Below, piece by piece: positions 26,738-35,700 of a stretch of 64,000 nucleotides of DNA; the first letter of the stretch is position 1; each line of letters begins with the position of its first letter. The stretch comes from Deltaproteobacteria bacterium (GTDB taxonomy: Bacteria > Bdellovibrionota > Bdellovibrionia > Bdellovibrionales > JAMPXM01): assembly GCA_017302795.1 (NCBI GenBank), contig JAFLCB010000001.1, forward strand, positions 310,001-374,000, in the 5' to 3' direction. The notes under the pieces were generated by a model. The model ran no database searches. It had not been told where the DNA came from and worked only from the letters and a program-made list of their open reading frames with translations. The translations under genes were made by a program, and so were the position numbers.

Positions 26738-29069
26738 TCTCGTCGCCTTTAAATGGTAACACGTCGTAAAGATCCCGGTTCGACCAATCTAGAGACCAGT
26801 TTGTTGACCACGGTGAGCTGGGATCGCCGTCAACTCCGCCGATAGATGAGAACTTAACCTCTGGAGGGTCAGTCACTTTCGCGACCCATCGAAAAACAGT
26901 TCCGTGATCTCTTGCTTGAGAAAATAAACTGAAGCCATTTCCCGCGACCCGCAATTTATCCATTTCTGAAGGGATCTCGCCCGAGAGCGAGGTGAAAACC
27001 GGCCGGGAGGCCAATTGCCATTGATAGGCTTCGATTTTAGCTAAGTCATCGCCGAATTCACTTTTGCACATTTCAGACAAGACGGAGGAAACAAATTTTT
27101 TCCTGCCACCTACAGGCGCCCAGACTTTACTTTCTTCCGTCTCGGCTATTAGTTCGACGGTCCGCCATCGATCTGGCCATTCAAATGTTCTTTCGTCGCC
27201 TAGCCAGGATCTCCACAGTTTCCTGTGTATCACCGCCATCCATGTATTGAACAGCCGCGCACGATAAGAGTCCTTTTCGAAGCGTCCATCCCAAAGTCGA
27301 ATTTCGTTTAAGATTCGGCCCTCACACTGGTTGGGACTGCTTTCAATTTGTTCGGTTAACCGCAGAAGCGGACCGCGAACCACTTCGGTCCTCGAGTCTT
27401 CGATGTCTGCCTGTCCATTCGCCACTTCGTCGAAGGTTACATTCTTCTTTTCAAAAAAAAGTTCGTTCATGCGCATGGCCCGCAGGGGCGGTGAAAAGTT
27501 CCATCCGAGATAGTAAGGTCCGCGATTGGACATGATTTTTTGATTCCCCAATGCATAGAATTCTTTTGCAGGAAAAACCGCCGGATTATTTTTCGCATCT
27601 AAAAACTCGTGCCAAACGTCTTTGTCGGAGGTTGCCTCGGTCAAAATTCGCGGGTCGCTAGTAAGGTTCCTTTTCGGAATATGGCCCGTTACCCATACTC
27701 CCTGTCGACCTTTTGAATCAACACAAGTAACCACGAACCAACCCAAAGTGCGTATGAAATTCTCGCCGCCACATTCTTCCGCGGTTTCCAGATTTGGCAG
27801 GCGTAGCGACGGAAAGATAAAATTTAGTTCAGTGCTACCAGCCCACCGGTAGGCCAGTTCTGTGACCACCCCTTTAGAGTTTCTAATCGCGGGAATCATG
27901 GGTCCCGCGGCCGAAATCCTTCTTTTTATTTCTACGTCGGCTCCTCCTCGCACTTTCAAAGTTTTTTTGAGGACGTCAAACTTGCGAAACGTTCCATTCC
28001 AAAGATATTCATTTGGATTTTCGGGATTTATTTTTAGCCGATACCAATCGGTGGTATCAACGAGGGCTGCAACAAAGCCGACACCCACTTTTCCATTTGT
28101 ACCGGCCGAAACTCCAGGCTGCCCAGGTATTGTTGCGCCTAAAAACCGTTTTCCATCCAAATTTAAGACCATCGGCATATATAGACCGGGAAGATGATAG
28201 TGGATGTGAAAGTCATTGGCGATCATCGGCTTCCCGTCGGAGGAACGATCTGCACCTATGACCCACGCGTTGCTTCCAGAATCGGGCCGGCCGCGAACCC
28301 AACTCTTGTGCAAAGGATCGCTGGGAATCTCATCCAACGAAATGACAGATTTGGATTTCGGGCGCTTGGGCATGGCCGCTGTGGTCGGTCCAAAAAGCTG
28401 AGCTGGCTCGTCGTGTTGGGGAAGCCAAGGAAACAACCGGTCAAAAATTTCCGCCGGAAGTTTAGCATGGGTACGGGAGAGCCGCAGCTCAATGTACGGA
28501 TCCGTTAAAACCATGTTTTTCGAGTAACTGATTCGGACAACATCCAACACAGAAAACTGCCGAGGCCGAACACCAAATTTTTTATATTCGAAAGGTAGCT
28601 GTCCGTCCTTCAGTTGGCCGACTCGGGCGTTGATGCCCGCCGCATAAGCCTCAATAATCGCTTTGAGGCGGCCGTCCGAAATGTGCTGTTGACTCACCTT
28701 TTGCGCGATCTCATCATACCCAACTAAATAGGCCGACCGATCAAAGATGAGGCCACGTTCGCCGATCATTTCCGCCATTGACCCCTCGACTAAACGAACA
28801 AATGTCTCCATCTGCCAAAGTCGAAAATAGGCGTGCGCGAAGCCTTGTGCAAAATAGAGATCCTCTTCTGTTTTTCCCGAAAGGTGCGGAACCGCATTTA
28901 TATCAAGAGAAGCTTTTGACGTCCGACCATTTTCGGAAACAGCCCTCACAAGCGCATTTGAAAAATCATCGCTAAACGTGCGATGATCTGTCCTTGAAGC
29001 GCATGAAAGTTGCGCAAGGACCGACGAGAGGGCGATCAAAACAATTCCTACTCGAGCACTGCCGAACAT
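26730..29069 (-). CDS. Penicillin-acylase-family Ntn hydrolase, predicted lipoprotein
   Basis: The 779-residue product has an N-terminal signal with lipobox SVLAQLSC. Its central PDSGSNAWVIGADRSSDGKP provides the nucleophile serine (Ser266) at the start of the beta chain, followed by the canonical oxyanion and ligand region TDWYRLKINPENPNEY. Members self-cleave between alpha and beta chains and hydrolyse amide bonds of N-acyl substrates (penicillin G, acyl-homoserine lactones, or acyl tails on natural products). The ATG at 29069 was preferred over the GTG at 29084 because it places the lipobox normally. It leads into the carrier-protein gene with overlap. The true substrate cannot be told. 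Confidence 0.85.
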   Translation of the reverse strand: MFGSARVGIVLIALSSVLAQLSCASRTDHRTFSDDFSNALVRAVSENGRTSKASLDINAVPHLSGKTEEDLYFAQGFAHAYFRLWQMETFVRLVEGSMAEMIGERGLIFDRSAYLVGYDEIAQKVSQQHISDGRLKAIIEAYAAGINARVGQLKDGQLPFEYKKFGVRPRQFSVLDVVRISYSKNMVLTDPYIELRLSRTHAKLPAEIFDRLFPWLPQHDEPAQLFGPTTAAMPKRPKSKSVISLDEIPSDPLHKSWVRGRPDSGSNAWVIGADRSSDGKPMIANDFHIHYHLPGLYMPMVLNLDGKRFLGATIPGQPGVSAGTNGKVGVGFVAALVDTTDWYRLKINPENPNEYLWNGTFRKFDVLKKTLKVRGGADVEIKRRISAAGPMIPAIRNSKGVVTELAYRWAGSTELNFIFPSLRLPNLETAEECGGENFIRTLGWFVVTCVDSKGRQGVWVTGHIPKRNLTSDPRILTEATSDKDVWHEFLDAKNNPAVFPAKEFYALGNQKIMSNRGPYYLGWNFSPPLRAMRMNELFFEKKNVTFDEVANGQADIEDSRTEVVRGPLLRLTEQIESSPNQCEGRILNEIRLWDGRFEKDSYRARLFNTWMAVIHRKLWRSWLGDERTFEWPDRWRTVELIAETEESKVWAPVGGRKKFVSSVLSEMCKSEFGDDLAKIEAYQWQLASRPVFTSLSGEIPSEMDKLRVAGNGFSLFSQARDHGTVFRWVAKVTDPPEVKFSSIGGVDGDPSSPWSTNWSLDWSNRDLYDVLPFKGDENE

Positions 29070-29091
29070 TGTTCCATCATACACAGCTCTC

Positions 29092-30420
29092 TCATTGTGT
29101 ACGACGCCAAATTACAAACGATTTGCTTTGCGGACGAACTTCAACATTTCGAATGCTGGCAGCAAGACTATTGCCCTCGCTTGGAGCAAATGCCCCTCCG
29201 CTTTGCAGCTGGATCCTGTAGCTTCCCGCTTTCAACGGAATCCGCGCCACTTGGAAGGCTGAGGGAAGCATCGACCACTGGCGAAGATCCGCGCGATCGG
29301 CCAAATTCATCGCAATCCATGCAAGCTGTCCTAAAACATTGTCCTTTTGTCGAAGCTGGTCAGCCAATACCGCTTTAGCCGCAACGCCAGCGATTCTTGA
29401 TCCCACCAATCGCGCAAAATCCCCGTCGAGGGCCTTAATCGCTACCTCGTCGATCGAGTAGATTTCACTTCCGCTAGCATAGGCCTCGAGCTTTCCAGTA
29501 TCGATGGCTTCACCGTTGATGGGTACATTTTCACCCGAGCGCTTGGCCGCCACAGAAACCCCAAGTATCGGATGATCGTAAGTAATCGAAACTAACTTCG
29601 GAAATCGGGGACTTTCGGGGCGCGGCTGTTTACGTGGCCCCCAGCCGTGAAGGTAAAGGACAACGATTTCGCCCATATTCCGATCGCGCCACTCTGGCCG
29701 AATGACAACTTCCGGAAATGCTTTCTTCCACTTTTCGACCTCCTCTGGCCTTTGAGCGCGAACTGCCGATCGAATCAGGTCTTCGCGGAGTGGCTTGTAC
29801 AGAGGAGCGACATCGTAGGTATTTTTATAAGCAATGTAGGCGTCATCGAACTTTCGATCCGATTCCCAAATCATAGCACCCAAATAGAATGCCAACGGGC
29901 TTTGATTAAAATCTTTTTTGCCATCGATTCTCAATTTGGTCAGCTTCTCATTGACCCGTCGAACCTCAACAAGTGCCTCATCAAGCCGGCCCATTGCCAG
30001 AAAGTTGAGGGCGTTCATATTATTGATCAGAACCTTCTCGAAATCTTCCCCTTTGTACTGAACCATTTCTTCGCTGAGCGCCAACGAGCCCGCGACATTC
30101 GTAATGGAATGGTAGTCCTTTAGATCCGCAAGCATTTCGGCGCGCAAAAATGCCCTGACGCTATCTTCAAATCGTCCGGCAGTTTGAAGCGCGGTTGCAT
30201 AGTCGAGAAGGTAAACAAGTTGATCGCGCCCCTCTTCGTCCGCGAGAGGCTTAAGTTTCTCTGCTGCTTGCTCGGGATCGGAAATCAAAAGTCGGCGCGC
30301 ATCTTCGACCTTGGTTTGGTAGGTAGCGCAGCCGACCTGTAGAATGACAAACGTGATCGCTCCTACAATCGCACCAACATTCCTGATTGGAATTCGCCAG
30401 AACATCGGTGCGAGCATCAT
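29092..30420 (-). CDS. COG3014-type lipoprotein
   Basis: The 442-residue product has a lipobox ITFVILQVGCATYQ and an alpha-helical, TPR-like N-terminal half. Segments such as VYLLDYATALQTAGRFEDSVRAF and FYLGAMIWESDRKFDDAYIAY show the repeat pattern. The C-terminal half is beta-rich. Length, layout and position next to an LpoB-like gene match the COG3014 family by recollection of gene neighbourhoods. It is 15 bases downstream of that gene. Its role with the PBP activator is inferred, not shown. Confidence 0.7.
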   Translation of the reverse strand: MMLAPMFWRIPIRNVGAIVGAITFVILQVGCATYQTKVEDARRLLISDPEQAAEKLKPLADEEGRDQLVYLLDYATALQTAGRFEDSVRAFLRAEMLADLKDYHSITNVAGSLALSEEMVQYKGEDFEKVLINNMNALNFLAMGRLDEALVEVRRVNEKLTKLRIDGKKDFNQSPLAFYLGAMIWESDRKFDDAYIAYKNTYDVAPLYKPLREDLIRSAVRAQRPEEVEKWKKAFPEVVIRPEWRDRNMGEIVVLYLHGWGPRKQPRPESPRFPKLVSITYDHPILGVSVAAKRSGENVPINGEAIDTGKLEAYASGSEIYSIDEVAIKALDGDFARLVGSRIAGVAAKAVLADQLRQKDNVLGQLAWIAMNLADRADLRQWSMLPSAFQVARIPLKAGSYRIQLQSGGAFAPSEGNSLAASIRNVEVRPQSKSFVIWRRTQ

Positions 30421-30435
30421 ATTGATCCAGACGCC

Positions 30436-31074
30436 TTAGAGGCCTACCGACTGTTTGCGATATTTTTTGCGAATCTGTTTATAATCCGTCCAGACAATCA
30501 GGTTTTTCTTAAGATTGGTGAGATTCAAAGTAACTTTGTAATACACCGTCTTGTTTTTTCCTGCTTCTTGAACGATGGAATCTAAACGTCCGTTAATGAT
30601 ATAGTCGGCACCTATTTGACCGCCTTTGCCCTTCTTAGTTTCTTCCGACATCATACCCGAATCTTGGTACTCGTATTCCGCCGCAACGTCTTCTCGCGCT
30701 TCTTTATCGACAAATGCGACTCTTCCTCCTCGAGAAAGTTCGACTCGAACCATGTCCATGACCGACTGCGTATCGATGTGTTCGCTAGTTTTGTTCTGCA
30801 GTTTCGTCACCATGACGATTGGCGGACGATCTGCATTTGAAATTTCGCGGTGATTAACCATAGACGCAACAAGATCGGCGACGACTTTTTGCATGTCGGT
30901 TTCTGACCAGAGGTCATTGAGGTTATTTTCTTTCTCAACATCGTCGTAATCGCCCCGGACAAATGCTTTTTCGGCACAGCCAGCAGACATCAGGCTTGTT
31001 CCAATTGCAGCAACGAGCGTGGCTTTAGAAAGCGTACTTTTAATGACTGTCGAAATAGATGCAGGAGAAAACAT
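30436..31074 (-). CDS. LpoB-like penicillin-binding protein activator lipoprotein
   Basis: The 212-residue product has a lipoprotein signal (SLMSAGCAEKAF) and the LpoB/COG3417 core. Clear elements are VASMVNHREISNADRPPIVM, DKEAREDVAAEYEYQ, IGADYIINGRLDSIVQEAG and VTLNLTNLKKNLIVWTDYKQI. In E. coli, LpoB reaches through the peptidoglycan to activate PBP1B. A PBP1A-type gene lies in this same window at 59.8 kb, which makes an activator role plausible. The ATG at 31074 has GGAGG upstream. That start overlaps, in antisense, the start of the RadC-like gene. Confidence 0.82.
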   Translation of the reverse strand: MFSPASISTVIKSTLSKATLVAAIGTSLMSAGCAEKAFVRGDYDDVEKENNLNDLWSETDMQKVVADLVASMVNHREISNADRPPIVMVTKLQNKTSEHIDTQSVMDMVRVELSRGGRVAFVDKEAREDVAAEYEYQDSGMMSEETKKGKGGQIGADYIINGRLDSIVQEAGKNKTVYYKVTLNLTNLKKNLIVWTDYKQIRKKYRKQSVGL

Positions 31075-31723
31075 GATGCCTCCGAAAGTAGATATAAAAT
31101 CTGAGTCGAACAGCGACTCACTTATGGTCCTTCAAAATTGTAGATGTGCGGCTGGCAGGTCAGCAAACAGTAGCGCTGAATGCGACGCAGTTCGGCCTAA
31201 TTACCGTTCCAATTCTGATCCACTTCCCATTTCCGAACCAGTAACAGCCGATGAACACAGGGAAAAACCTAAACTCGCGCGTCAAACCATACGTTCGTCC
31301 CGCTCAGCTGCACGACTTATCAGAAAGAACGTTTCTCGAGAACAAGAGGAGCTGTGGCTTCTGGCGCTTTGCCCGGCAAAGTCAGTTTTATCATGTAAAT
31401 TGATGTTTCGCGGAACTGCCAATATCTGCGTGATTCATCCCCGAGACATCTTCCGAGAACTTTGCAGAGTTAACGCCGCTTGCTTCATCGTCGCACACAA
31501 TCACCCAAGCCAAGATCCGAACCCATCTCCCGAAGACTGGGACGTGACTAAGCGGCTTTTAGCTTGTGCTGAAATGTTTCAAATTCCGATGATTGATCAT
31601 CTGATAGTTACAGACCAAAATCACCGGTCAATGGCGTCTCTTCGGCCTCAGATATTCAGCGACCCGAACTGGGGGCAGAGCCAGGCACACGGGACTGGCC
31701 AGGCAGGACTTTTACGTCAATGA
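31073..31723 (+). CDS. RadC-like JAB-domain protein
   Basis: The 216-residue product has a C-terminal JAB/RadC domain with the HNHPSQDPNPSPED metal motif (HxH...D) and IPMIDHLIV. RadC proteins have an MPN+/JAB metal-binding fold; despite the name, their role in repair is unproven. The N-terminal 80 residues are low complexity and lack the usual helix-hairpin-helix. The ATG at 31073 has AGGAG six bases upstream. It overlaps, in reverse, the lpoB-like start, and its 3' end overlaps the next gene by 68 bases. Confidence 0.7.
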   Translation: MMPPKVDIKSESNSDSLMVLQNCRCAAGRSANSSAECDAVRPNYRSNSDPLPISEPVTADEHREKPKLARQTIRSSRSAARLIRKNVSREQEELWLLALCPAKSVLSCKLMFRGTANICVIHPRDIFRELCRVNAACFIVAHNHPSQDPNPSPEDWDVTKRLLACAEMFQIPMIDHLIVTDQNHRSMASLRPQIFSDPNWGQSQAHGTGQAGLLRQ

Positions 31724-32588
31724 CGTTGTACTCGCTATCGAGTTTTACATCGTATCCATTTGCTCGCGCGTTTGAAATGAACTCTTGAGTGAAAGCTTTG
31801 TCTGCCATTTGCTGAAACTGGTCGCGATGCTCTTCTTCCTGAAGCCCGTATTGAATTCTTGCATCAGGATGATCAGGATGCACTGGAGTAGATCGGTCTC
31901 GAGGCGAGGTTCTGTAATAGCCCTCCGGCATTAAAGGGGCGCCGTACATCATCGCCCGATCGGATTTAGGTACGTCCGAAATTCCAAGCGTTGGTGACCG
32001 AACCACATTTTCGACTTCAACATCGACACGTTGACGATTGAGCCGATGTCCAAGCTGTTGCCGATAAAAATCAACGCGCGAACGATCATCTGAATTCACT
32101 TGTCGCTTGGCGTCCGTGGCGGGAATCGACTTTGCGGCCCTCATTGCAGCGGATCTTTCGATATTCCAGTAGCCTACAAATCCCATGAAAAGGGCTGCGA
32201 CCAAGAGCAACGGACCCAACCAACGGTTTGAATCGTCTTGCTCTTTTTCTTTCGCTTGCGGACGAACCGGAACGTCGATTCGACGGGCCGGACTGTAGGG
32301 CTGATTTGAAACTACTGTGCGTAAAGATGTTGCCTCTTGCGGTCGCTCATAAATGCGCAGCGCTGCTGGTGAACTGGTTGCTGTCCTGGTTTTCGTGAGA
32401 TCGCCATCCGCCACTTTCGGACGTCTTGAAGCAGTTAACTCGGTCGGAGTCGGTGTCAGCGTTTTGTCGTCCGTGTATTCTACGCGGTCGGAAGATTCAA
32501 ACAGCGCGCGTAAATCTTCGGCACGGCGAGCTTTCGTTCGTTTTCCGTCTGATCGCTGTTTTTCTTTCGCGTTTTTCTTCGCGCTCAT
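31656..32588 (-). CDS. Single-pass membrane protein, unknown function
   Basis: The 310-residue product begins with a very basic, Lys/Arg-rich N-terminal region, has one membrane segment (RWLGPLLLVAALFMGFVGYWNI) near residue 130, and then a charged exported C-terminal part. The ATG at 32588 follows an AGAAGAG-type ribosome-binding site; an upstream in-frame extension is unlikely. No family was recognised. Its 3' end overlaps the RadC-like gene by 68 bases in antisense. Confidence 0.65.
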   Translation of the reverse strand: MSAKKNAKEKQRSDGKRTKARRAEDLRALFESSDRVEYTDDKTLTPTPTELTASRRPKVADGDLTKTRTATSSPAALRIYERPQEATSLRTVVSNQPYSPARRIDVPVRPQAKEKEQDDSNRWLGPLLLVAALFMGFVGYWNIERSAAMRAAKSIPATDAKRQVNSDDRSRVDFYRQQLGHRLNRQRVDVEVENVVRSPTLGISDVPKSDRAMMYGAPLMPEGYYRTSPRDRSTPVHPDHPDARIQYGLQEEEHRDQFQQMADKAFTQEFISNARANGYDVKLDSEYNVIDVKVLPGQSRVPGSAPSSGR

Positions 32589-32714
32589 GCCCGCTCTTCT
32601 TTTTCGTCTCAAAATGAGACAGAAAACATACACAATCGCCTTGTCGGAGACATGTCTCGTTATCGGGCGCTTGGATCCCGGACTTTAGGAAAAGAATTGA
32701 ACTATTCTAAGTAT

Positions 32715-34640
32715 TTACTGTGGACCATCGATGGGAATCTCGATGCTGAACTCAGCGCCACGTCCGGGCTCTGATTTGACGTAGATTTCGCCGCCGTGCT
32801 TTTTCACAATCTCGTAGGAAATACTCAGGCCCAGGCCAGTTCCCTGACCGACCGTTTTTGTGGTGAAGAATGGATCAAATATTCGCTCCAGTACTTCCTG
32901 TTTAATGCCTGGTCCAGAGTCTCGAATGACGACTCTTGCAACTTTTCCGTCGGCCATTAGGGAAATCCAAATATCTCCCTCATCACCGACGGCCTGCGAC
33001 GCATTGGAAAGAATATTCATAAATACTTGATTGATTTGACTGGCGTAGCACAGAACTTCCGGTACTGCCGCAAAATCAGTATGAAGTCGAATGCGATTCT
33101 TCGTTTCACCCTGAAGAAGCGAAAGGGTAGTTTCGATTCCTTCTCGAAGATCAACCCGCTTGAGCTTGGCTTCATCCAGCCGCGAGAAGTTTCTTAGCTT
33201 AACAACAATGTCGCGCATTCGTCTTGCGCCCTCTTCACTTGAGGCAATCAGCTTCGGCAAGTCGGACGACAAAAACCCATAGTCGACTTTCTTCATCATT
33301 TTTTCTGCGGCAGCGGGACCTTCTGCTGCGGCCTCGATAACCAAGTGCAGTTTTTCGACATAATCGCGAAGAGTCGCCATGTTGGAATAGACGAAGCCGA
33401 TGGGATTATTGAGTTCGTGCGCAACGCCTGCGACCAATTGTCCAAGGCTGGCCATTTTTGCCGTGTGAACTAGGCGCGCTTGAGTATCGCGGATCTCTCG
33501 GTTGGCAGACTCGAGTTCGGCGATTTTTGATTTTAAATCTTCACGGGCAGCGTGAATTCTTTGCGACATCTCGTTGAAGCTTTCGGTCAACACTCCGATT
33601 TCAGTTTCCGTGGTCACCGGCATGGCGATCGGGCCTTCACGGAGGTCCATAGTCTGCAGCGCCTCCACGAGATCGTTCAATGGTCTTAAAACAATTTTTG
33701 ACGTTACAAATGCAGTCAAAATCAAAAGCAAGCCGACAGCGCCAATGACGGTGAAAAATGCGTAATTGATATTTCTTAAAACAGATTTCGACTTTTGCTT
33801 GGATGCCCCGATTCCTATGAAAAAATAGGAATCGCCCCATTTCACTTTAGAAACCATGAATCCAAAGGGTTCGTTCCGCAAAGTCAGATCGAAAACGACT
33901 TCGTCGCGCTCGAGCATCGATCGCGAAAACATGTCATTCGGATACAAAAGAATGTCGGGCTGGCTGGCGCCAACAATTAGTCCCCGCGCATCGAACAATA
34001 CCACTTCAAGACCAAGCCGCTTCTTAAGATTTTCAAGAAACCCCGGTCCGAGATTAATTATTTCTTCTACGGCCCCCGCAAGGCGATTGGCCTTTGTTTC
34101 CAGTTTGATGAGCGAAATCAGATCCAGGCTGTTCCCGACGCCGACATCGGCGACGGCCACATGTCCTTGGCGCTCGAGAGCGGTTCGATAGGCGTCGCTT
34201 AGAAAAACAGGTGGCTCGGGAGTTCTCGCGCCTCGACTTTTCTGTACGTCGTCTTGCGATACGATCGCGATCTGCTGCGCTTCGCGGTCAAAAATGCTAA
34301 GAGCCGAGACTAGCGTGTTTGAAATCAGCGACGGAGCGATTTCGCGAACTTGTTGAATGTTCCCGGTCGACAGATGAAAAAGCAGCTGCGCGTCGTTGCG
34401 TAGTCGAGCACGCCGTCCCTCGAGATACCGCTCGTACTCTGCAATTGTGGCAGATACTTCTCTTGAATTAGCGCGTAAGCGCTGCACCAATTCGTTGTCG
34501 ATCGCCTCTTCATACTTCACTAGCGAATAACCTGTAACAAACATCAGCGGTACAAGTGACAACAGTAAAAACCAAATCAAAAGAATCGTTCGCAACGATC
34601 TTTTGGGCCGCCGATGTCGAAATACTTGTTTGTCTTGCAC
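32715..34640 (-). CDS. Orphan sensor histidine kinase (Cache-type input, HAMP, HisKA, HATPase_c)
   Basis: The 641-residue product has two membrane segments (about 17-37 and 288-311) bracketing a periplasmic sensor region that looks like a Cache fold. A HAMP linker follows (PLNDLVEALQTMD). The phosphorylation helix LGQLVAGVAHELNNPIGFVY carries the H box. The ATP-binding part has NILSNASQAV (N), IRDSGPGIKQEVLERIFDPFF (G1/F) and GQGTGLGLSISYEIV (G2). These are features of NtrB/ZraS-type kinases. No response regulator is adjacent, so its partner is unknown. Confidence 0.92.
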   Translation of the reverse strand: MQDKQVFRHRRPKRSLRTILLIWFLLLSLVPLMFVTGYSLVKYEEAIDNELVQRLRANSREVSATIAEYERYLEGRRARLRNDAQLLFHLSTGNIQQVREIAPSLISNTLVSALSIFDREAQQIAIVSQDDVQKSRGARTPEPPVFLSDAYRTALERQGHVAVADVGVGNSLDLISLIKLETKANRLAGAVEEIINLGPGFLENLKKRLGLEVVLFDARGLIVGASQPDILLYPNDMFSRSMLERDEVVFDLTLRNEPFGFMVSKVKWGDSYFFIGIGASKQKSKSVLRNINYAFFTVIGAVGLLLILTAFVTSKIVLRPLNDLVEALQTMDLREGPIAMPVTTETEIGVLTESFNEMSQRIHAAREDLKSKIAELESANREIRDTQARLVHTAKMASLGQLVAGVAHELNNPIGFVYSNMATLRDYVEKLHLVIEAAAEGPAAAEKMMKKVDYGFLSSDLPKLIASSEEGARRMRDIVVKLRNFSRLDEAKLKRVDLREGIETTLSLLQGETKNRIRLHTDFAAVPEVLCYASQINQVFMNILSNASQAVGDEGDIWISLMADGKVARVVIRDSGPGIKQEVLERIFDPFFTTKTVGQGTGLGLSISYEIVKKHGGEIYVKSEPGRGAEFSIEIPIDGPQ

Positions 34641-34674
34641 CGCTTTACCCAGACTTAAAGGTTATAGCCGAAAA

Positions 34675-35700
34675 CTAAATTCCGGATTCGACCCATAGGA
34701 TAAAACGAACCTGCCCTTCGGGCATCACGCGAGGGTGAGGATCCTTAGAGATCCGGACTGGACCATAGCCGCGCAAGGTCTCTAGCAGGCGCTGTTCGTT
34801 ATTTTCGGGCATACTGAAATGGTAATAGCGACCGGAACCTCGACGCCAACCAAGCTCCACTTCGCCAGCCTTTTCTGCGCCTAGCTCTTTCAGCTGCTGG
34901 GTGATCTTCGGCGCAACATTCTCGAGATCCGCAAGTGTCATAAACGCTCGATAGACATAGCCGCGTGAGGCTTTGGCGCTAGAGGCCACCGGAGGCAAAA
35001 CTGCAACCGGGGGAGCGGCTGTGGGAGCAACCGGCTTGGGTGTTGGTGCAGATGTACTTACCGGCGCATTCGCTGTTGTTGAAATAACGGGGGTAGGAGT
35101 CGACAACTTCGGTGAAGGGATGACGGCGGATGGAACCGCCGCCGAAGTCGTTGGCACTCCGCCTGATGATTCTTCTGCAAATTCTTCGTCCCCGGAACCT
35201 TCCATTGGCCCGGTTTGTTGATCGTCGGTTTCGTCGTCGTTTGCAGCAATCGCCACTGTGCCATCCGGAAGCTTTCGGCCATCGACACGCGCAATTTCGA
35301 CTGTCCCCGGCTCAAATTTCGGACCTGACCGAAGCATCGGGAGTAAATTCCAGGGTATCAACACGACGATTCCGGCAGTGCCGACAGAAATCATTAAGGC
35401 GATCAAAGACCACCTAAGTGAATCCGGCCACTGGGACCAGCGAGCCAATCGCCGCGAAAGCGTGATAAAACTTTCGGCTTGCTCAAACTCCTCATAACTG
35501 GCAGCTGACAGTTCGATCTTTTTTAAAGACTCCGAATACGAAATTCCGCGACGAATCGCTTCGAGCAAGTTTTGACTTTCGCGATCGTCCTTTATGAAGT
35601 CGTCGATCGCCTGCCTGCGCCCCGGATCAAGATGATCAGTCACATAATCGAACAACATTTCGTGGGCTAAAAAGGGCGTGAGCTTTCGTTTTTCACTCAT
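34675..35700 (-). CDS. Predicted anti-sigma-like membrane protein
   Basis: The 341-residue product has a cytoplasmic N-terminus (about 100 residues, LFDYVTDHLDPGRRQAIDDFI), one membrane segment (SLIALMISVGTAGIVVLIPWNL), a Pro/Ser/Thr/Ala-rich linker and a C-terminal extracytoplasmic domain. This layout is typical of anti-sigma factors of the RskA/FecR style, but no zinc-binding HxxxCxxC motif was seen. The ATG overlaps the stop of the sigma-like gene by 4 bases, which strongly supports a regulatory pair. Confidence 0.6.
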   Translation of the reverse strand: MSEKRKLTPFLAHEMLFDYVTDHLDPGRRQAIDDFIKDDRESQNLLEAIRRGISYSESLKKIELSAASYEEFEQAESFITLSRRLARWSQWPDSLRWSLIALMISVGTAGIVVLIPWNLLPMLRSGPKFEPGTVEIARVDGRKLPDGTVAIAANDDETDDQQTGPMEGSGDEEFAEESSGGVPTTSAAVPSAVIPSPKLSTPTPVISTTANAPVSTSAPTPKPVAPTAAPPVAVLPPVASSAKASRGYVYRAFMTLADLENVAPKITQQLKELGAEKAGEVELGWRRGSGRYYHFSMPENNEQRLLETLRGYGPVRISKDPHPRVMPEGQVRFILWVESGI

